From Porticoccaceae bacterium (GTDB taxonomy: Bacteria > Pseudomonadota > Gammaproteobacteria > Pseudomonadales > Porticoccaceae): a stretch of DNA of 12,128 nt. Below the pieces are notes generated by a model. That model saw only the letters and a program-made list of their open reading frames with translations. It did no database searches and had not been told where the DNA came from. A program made the translations under genes and the position numbers. Positions 9,009 to 12,128 of the stretch are shown piece after piece. The stretch spans positions 1 to 12,128 of the forward strand of contig JAUUYV010000013.1 in the NCBI GenBank assembly GCA_030590275.1, read 5' to 3'. The first letter of the stretch is position 1; each line of letters starts with the position of its first letter.

Positions 9009-9302
9009 TTATAACACCACGCCGAAGATATCGTTCTCTCGCATGACGATCAGCTCACTGCCATCATCATCTTCAATGGTTGTATTGCCCGCGTAGGGGC
9101 CAAACACTACCGTGTCGCCGACCTTGACATCGAGGGGCCGCACATCGCCATTGTCCAATATAATGCCAATACCCACGGCAATCACTTCACCCTGGTTGGG
9201 CTTTTCCTTGGCTGATCCTGGCAAGAGGATGCCACCAGCGGTCTTCTCTTCTTCTTCTTTACGACGGACCACCAAACGGTCTTGTAAGGGACGAATTTTC
9301 AT
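9009..9302 (-). CDS. groS: Co-chaperonin GroES (Hsp10)
   Basis: This is the heptameric lid of the GroEL chamber. The 97-residue length equals that of E. coli GroES. It begins [15 protein letters not shown], carries the mobile-loop segment [15 protein letters not shown] (about 21-35), and continues with GEVIAVG and [12 protein letters not shown]. The start is ATG at 9302, preceded by AGGTGGAG nine bases away. The GTG at 9317 in frame is part of that ribosome site. It is the first gene of the groES-groEL pair and has a sigma-32-like promoter at 9368-9397. Confidence 0.98.
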   Translation of the reverse strand: MKIRPLQDRLVVRRKEEEEKTAGGILLPGSAKEKPNQGEVIAVGIGIILDNGDVRPLDVKVGDTVVFGPYAGNTTIEDDDGSELIVMRENDIFGVVL

Positions 9303-9367
9303 CTCGACTTTCTCCACCTGTCATGAATTATTGCTGTATAAAATCCGGGAAAACCCGAAGCTGAGCG

Positions 9368-9397
9368 ATATGTGGTGACACCTGTTTAAATTACAAG
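9368..9397 (-). promoter_or_regulatory. Sigma-32 (RpoH) type promoter for groES-groEL
   Basis: On the minus strand, CTTGTAA (9397-9391) and CCACATAT (9375-9368) are 15 bases apart. The known sigma-32 consensus is CTTGAAA and CCCCATNT, so each element has one mismatch. Transcription would begin near 9361, giving a leader of about 60 bases to the groES ATG. No CIRCE (HrcA) inverted repeat is seen in the region. Confidence 0.72.
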
Positions 9398-9420
9398 GGC
9401 AGCAAACAGAAAAAACTGCC
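9398..9420. promoter_or_regulatory. Inverted repeat next to the groES -35 element
   Basis: GGCAG and CTGCC, five bases each and separated by 13 bases that include an A/T run, directly abut the upstream edge of the groES -35 element. It could be a weak terminator for fxsA transcripts, an operator half-site pair, or chance. The stem is short and is not followed by a T-run on the minus strand. Confidence 0.3.
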
Positions 9421-9481
9421 GATTAACCACTTTGCTGAACTCCTCTGATAGAAGCCTCAGTCATCGTGCCAGGCACTGTTA

Positions 9482-9994
9482 TTACTCTTTGCGCTCATAA
9501 TCACCCTCATAGGTGTCACCCTTCCGAGAACCGTCTTCTGGATTAGAGGGGTGCCCAAAAAGATCACCTTCTTTCCCCCCTGGGCGGCCCGACATAGGAT
9601 TGACGCCGTCATCAAAACGACCAATATCAAACACCTTGCCCCCCATTACCGCCCGCTTCAGCAAACCATCGGCCAGGGCGGCGCGCAATGGACTCACCAA
9701 ACCCAGAAAACCTAGAATATCAGTGACAAATCCCGGCGTAAGCAACAACGCCCCGGCTACTGCCAGCACTAGCCCTTCCACCATCTCCCTTGCCGGCAAC
9801 TCTCCCTGCTGCAGGCGCTGCTGACCCCGCAACAGAGTGGCAAAGCCCTGTTTTCGCAATAGAGCATAACCAACCGCAGCAGTGAGTAGAACAAAGCCAA
9901 TAGTCGGCCACGCACCAATGACACCACCCACCTTAATCAGCACCCACATTTCGAGCACTGGCATGGTAATAAAAAGCAAAAGAAGTAAGCGCAA
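9482..9994 (-). CDS. fxsA: FxsA family inner membrane protein
   Basis: FxsA is a small inner-membrane protein; raised levels of E. coli FxsA relieve exclusion of phage T7 by the F plasmid. Its normal role is unclear. The 170 residues show membrane segments at about 3-22, 28-46 and 72-100 and the family signature LLLTPGFVTDILGFLGLV near 83-100. The C-terminal tail is charged and Gly-rich. The only start giving the family N-terminus (MRLLLLL, compare MRWLPF in E. coli) is TTG at 9994, with a weak ribosome site. A near-consensus sigma-32 promoter would start transcription about 24 bases before it, which supports this start. As in E. coli, fxsA lies near groES, but here it is the immediate upstream gene, 179 bases away on the same strand. 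Confidence 0.93.
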   Translation of the reverse strand: MRLLLLLFITMPVLEMWVLIKVGGVIGAWPTIGFVLLTAAVGYALLRKQGFATLLRGQQRLQQGELPAREMVEGLVLAVAGALLLTPGFVTDILGFLGLVSPLRAALADGLLKRAVMGGKVFDIGRFDDGVNPMSGRPGGKEGDLFGHPSNPEDGSRKGDTYEGDYERKE

Positions 9995-10024
9995 TGGAAA
10001 ACCCCGTATCGAGTACCTTTACTA

Positions 10025-10052
10025 GCATGGGGTTTATCCTGAAACTTTCAAG
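10025..10052 (-). promoter_or_regulatory. Near-consensus sigma-32 (RpoH) promoter for fxsA
   Basis: On the minus strand a perfect CTTGAAA (10052-10046) is followed after 13 bases by CCCCATGC (10032-10025). The -10 matches six of the seven defined positions of CCCCATNT. The transcription start is expected near 10018. Part of the -35 also belongs to a short palindrome, TGAAAGTTTCA. Confidence 0.8.
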
Positions 10053-10186
10053 CGAAATAATAAGCGTCACTGGCATACCGCTTGCTGATACCTCCAGCCA
10101 AAGCCATTGCTAATGGAGACAAAGACCAAAATAGTTTAGGGTTGCGGCCTCAAGCCCATAGAATTCAAGGCCACCCCGCATCCACT

Positions 10187-11845
10187 TTGAATAAGTCTAC
10201 TGACCCCTCCGTCCAGGATGGCGGCATTAACTGGCGCGCAGCACTCGGTATCTACCGGGACACGCGCATGCCAAAAATCTTACTGTTAGGTTCTATTAGT
10301 GGTTTCCCCTGGGTATTGATCGGCTCCATGATCACTCTCTGGCTAAAAGACGAGGGCTTTAGTCGCAGCAGTATCGGCCTGTTTGGGGTTATTTTTACAG
10401 TTTACGCGCTCAACTTGCTGTGGGCACCACTGGTAGACAACCTGCGCATACCCTTGCTTTCCCGTTGGGTGGGATTGCGGAAAAGCTGGATACTGTCTAT
10501 GCAAGTGCTTATTGCCATCGGCATCTGCATGCTCAGCACTCTGACACCTACTGAACATATAGAGTTAATTGCCTTCTGGGGTCTGGTGATCGCCTTTGCC
10601 AGCGCAACCCAGGATGTCGCCATTGATGCTACCCGTATTGAGCTTATTGGCGAACTCGAAGCCAGTAAGATAGGAGCCGGGGCGGCGATGGCCACGTCTG
10701 GGTGGTGGATAGGCTATGGCTTTGGCGGCGGCGCAGCATTTTATCTCGCTAACATGCTGCAGCAACAAGGATTCACCAACTACTGGCAAATCACCTACTT
10801 ACTATCGCTCATCTATATCGCTGTCAGCGTACTGCTACTACTGTTATTTGTGCGCGAACCCACTCGCCAAAACCTAAAAAAACATCAAAACGACGACGTA
10901 AAAGAAATGAGTCTGCTGCTGTTCCAGGCCACCCCTAAACAAAAACAAAAGATACACATCCGCAACCTGGCCGCTGGCGTACTCATCAGTGGGCTTTTTT
11001 TTAGTCTGCTAAGCTTTGATGCACTCGAAGCCCTCTTCTCAAACCTGCTAGACACTGACAACGGGGCCTACCTTTTTGCCGCTTTGTGGCTTGTATTTAC
11101 TGCCATTTCAAGTCTTGTTGTTTCAGTTACGGCCTTACTCCGAAGCCCCAGCACATTACTTGCTCAAAATCTAAGGCCGGGCAACATAAAACATACCCTG
11201 GCCCATACCGTCGCCATTTACTACATGCCGGTAGCCCGCTTTTTACAGCAACACGGTAATCGCGTGGGCTTGCTGCTGCTTGCAGTGATTTTCTTTTTCA
11301 AAATCGGCGAGGCATTTCTGGGTCGTATGTCACTGGTTTTTTATCAGGAAATAGGCTTCGACAAAGAAGATATCGCCATCTACTCAAAAGCGTTAGGCAC
11401 CCTGACCGTCTGCATATTTGCAGTCATTGGCAGCATTATTAACGCTCATTACGGCCTGTTCCGGGGTCTGGTGCTTAGCGCCATCGCGATGGCCACCACC
11501 AATCTATTGTTTGCAGTGCTGGCTTGGTGGCCTGAAAAATGGCTATTTACGATAGCCGTGGTTGCTGACCAGTTTACGGCTGCCATCTCCACCGTCGCCT
11601 TTGTCGCTTTTATTTCTCAACTCTGTGATCGTGCCTACACAGCAAGTCAGTACGCCGCATTCGCCTCTATCGGCAACTTCTCCCGCACCACCCTGGCCGC
11701 GTCCAGTGGTATGTTAGTGGATGGCCTGGGAGGTAACTGGTCAGTATTTTTTGCGCTGACTTCGGTGATGGTCCTGCCCTCTTTGATTTTGTTATTTTGG
11801 GTGCGCAAGGATATCGCACCGGTATTGCTTGGTAAGCAAATCTAG
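10187..11845 (+). CDS. AmpG-like MFS permease with extra central helix pair
   Basis: This multi-span inner-membrane permease resembles AmpG, which imports anhydromuropeptides for cell-wall recycling. From the TTG at 10187 it has 552 residues. The conserved order is an N-terminal INWRAALGIYRD segment, TM1 (PKILLLGSISGFPWVL), the motif-A loop WAPLVDNLR near 79-87, FASATQDVAIDATRIE, and the second half with IYSKALGT and VAFISQLCD. Compared with a 12-helix MFS fold, an extra hydrophobic region sits between the halves at about 260-322. The start is uncertain: the frame is open back to a TTG at 10082, and an ATG at 10268 would remove the conserved first segment. None has a good ribosome site. TTG 10187 is chosen because the upstream codons look non-coding (rare ATA and AGA). 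The substrate is not proven. A cobalamin adenosyltransferase gene follows after 14 bases. Confidence 0.85.
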   Translation: MNKSTDPSVQDGGINWRAALGIYRDTRMPKILLLGSISGFPWVLIGSMITLWLKDEGFSRSSIGLFGVIFTVYALNLLWAPLVDNLRIPLLSRWVGLRKSWILSMQVLIAIGICMLSTLTPTEHIELIAFWGLVIAFASATQDVAIDATRIELIGELEASKIGAGAAMATSGWWIGYGFGGGAAFYLANMLQQQGFTNYWQITYLLSLIYIAVSVLLLLLFVREPTRQNLKKHQNDDVKEMSLLLFQATPKQKQKIHIRNLAAGVLISGLFFSLLSFDALEALFSNLLDTDNGAYLFAALWLVFTAISSLVVSVTALLRSPSTLLAQNLRPGNIKHTLAHTVAIYYMPVARFLQQHGNRVGLLLLAVIFFFKIGEAFLGRMSLVFYQEIGFDKEDIAIYSKALGTLTVCIFAVIGSIINAHYGLFRGLVLSAIAMATTNLLFAVLAWWPEKWLFTIAVVADQFTAAISTVAFVAFISQLCDRAYTASQYAAFASIGNFSRTTLAASSGMLVDGLGGNWSVFFALTSVMVLPSLILLFWVRKDIAPVLLGKQI

Positions 11846-11859
11846 CTGAAAGGATGACC

Positions 11860-12128
11860 ATGACACGCATCTATACTCGCAGTGGGGATGAGGGCGAAAC
11901 CGGGCTTGCCGATGGCAGCAGGACTCGCAAAGACAGTCCTCGGATAGAGGCTATTGGCGCTGTCGATGAGTGCAATGCTCAGATCGGTTTATTAGGGTCT
12001 CACCTACTAAAAACAGATGAGCTGTGGGCAGTATTGAATCGAGTACAGCACCAGCTGTTCGACCTGGGCGCCACCTTAGCGGCTGCAGAGCCAACGCTTA
12101 CACTAGCGGACATCGATTACCTGGAAAA
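11860..12128 (+). CDS. PduO-type cob(I)alamin adenosyltransferase (C-terminus cut by window edge)
   Basis: The enzyme transfers the adenosyl group of ATP to cob(I)alamin or a corrinoid precursor, giving coenzyme B12. The 89 visible codons hold the family's N-terminal ATP-binding block TRSGDEGETGLADGSR, then KDSPRIEAIGAVDECNAQIG, matching the TGDxGxT...R...D.R...G.VDE.N..IG pattern of PduO/MMAB-type enzymes. It is not the CobA/BtuR type, which has a P-loop. Ser replaces the more common Thr in TRTGD, and Cys follows VDE where Leu is usual. The start is ATG at 11860, with AAAGGA six bases upstream; an in-frame ATG at 11854 is too close to that site. It lies 14 bases after the AmpG-like gene and is probably co-transcribed with it. 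About 100 residues should lie beyond the edge. Confidence 0.93.
   Translation, partial: MTRIYTRSGDEGETGLADGSRTRKDSPRIEAIGAVDECNAQIGLLGSHLLKTDELWAVLNRVQHQLFDLGATLAAAEPTLTLADIDYLE

Noticed and set aside
9303..9481. CIRCE/HrcA operator upstream of groES
   Set aside because: No TTAGCACTC-N9-GAGTGCTAA-like inverted repeat is present.
10082..10186. N-terminal extension of the AmpG-like permease from TTG 10082
   Set aside because: Its codon use is unlike the rest of the gene, it has no ribosome site and no family counterpart; it was kept only as an alternative start.

Overview
The window is a dense stretch of chromosomal housekeeping genes from a Gram-negative bacterium, most likely a gammaproteobacterium, possibly a marine Cellvibrionales-type lineage. 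The reasons are an fxsA-groES-groEL block with sigma-32-like promoters, an OmpA-type porin, exonuclease I, a class I fumarase and an AmpG-like permease. The placement below class level is an inference from gene content and protein resemblance, not from a search. I saw no insertion sequence, prophage, CRISPR array, tRNA or rRNA.

Layout on the minus strand (read from high to low coordinates): fxsA (9482-9994), groES (9009-9302) and groEL (7300-8952), closed by a strong intrinsic terminator at 7244-7273; then a 350-bp gap without a convincing gene; a PuuD-type membrane protein (6242-6892) closed by a terminator at 6197-6224; an unrecognised single-span membrane/coiled-coil protein (5263-6042) with its own near-consensus promoter; class I fumarase (3632-5149); an OmpA-family protein (2415-3407) closed by a terminator at 2313-2345; exonuclease I (814-2292, start uncertain); and the N-terminal three quarters of aspartate carbamoyltransferase (1-740), which runs off the left edge. 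On the plus strand, diverging from fxsA, are an AmpG-like MFS permease (about 10187-11845) and, 14 bases on, the first 89 codons of a PduO-type cobalamin adenosyltransferase (11860 to the right edge).

How the genes work together: fxsA and groES-groEL form a heat-shock cluster. Each of fxsA and groES is preceded by a sequence close to the sigma-32 consensus, and no clear intrinsic terminator separates them, so chaperonin transcription may come from two promoters in series. The permease and adenosyltransferase look like a two-gene operon. The remaining genes are functionally unrelated (TCA cycle, pyrimidine synthesis, DNA repair, envelope) and are separated by terminators or promoters.

I do not see a new defence or mobile system here. 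The points most worth a second look are the missing ordinary start codon of exonuclease I just after a terminator, the paired sigma-32 promoters, the PuuD membrane domain without its cytochrome c domain, the unknown coiled-coil protein next to fumarase, and an AmpG-like permease with an extra helix pair in its middle.
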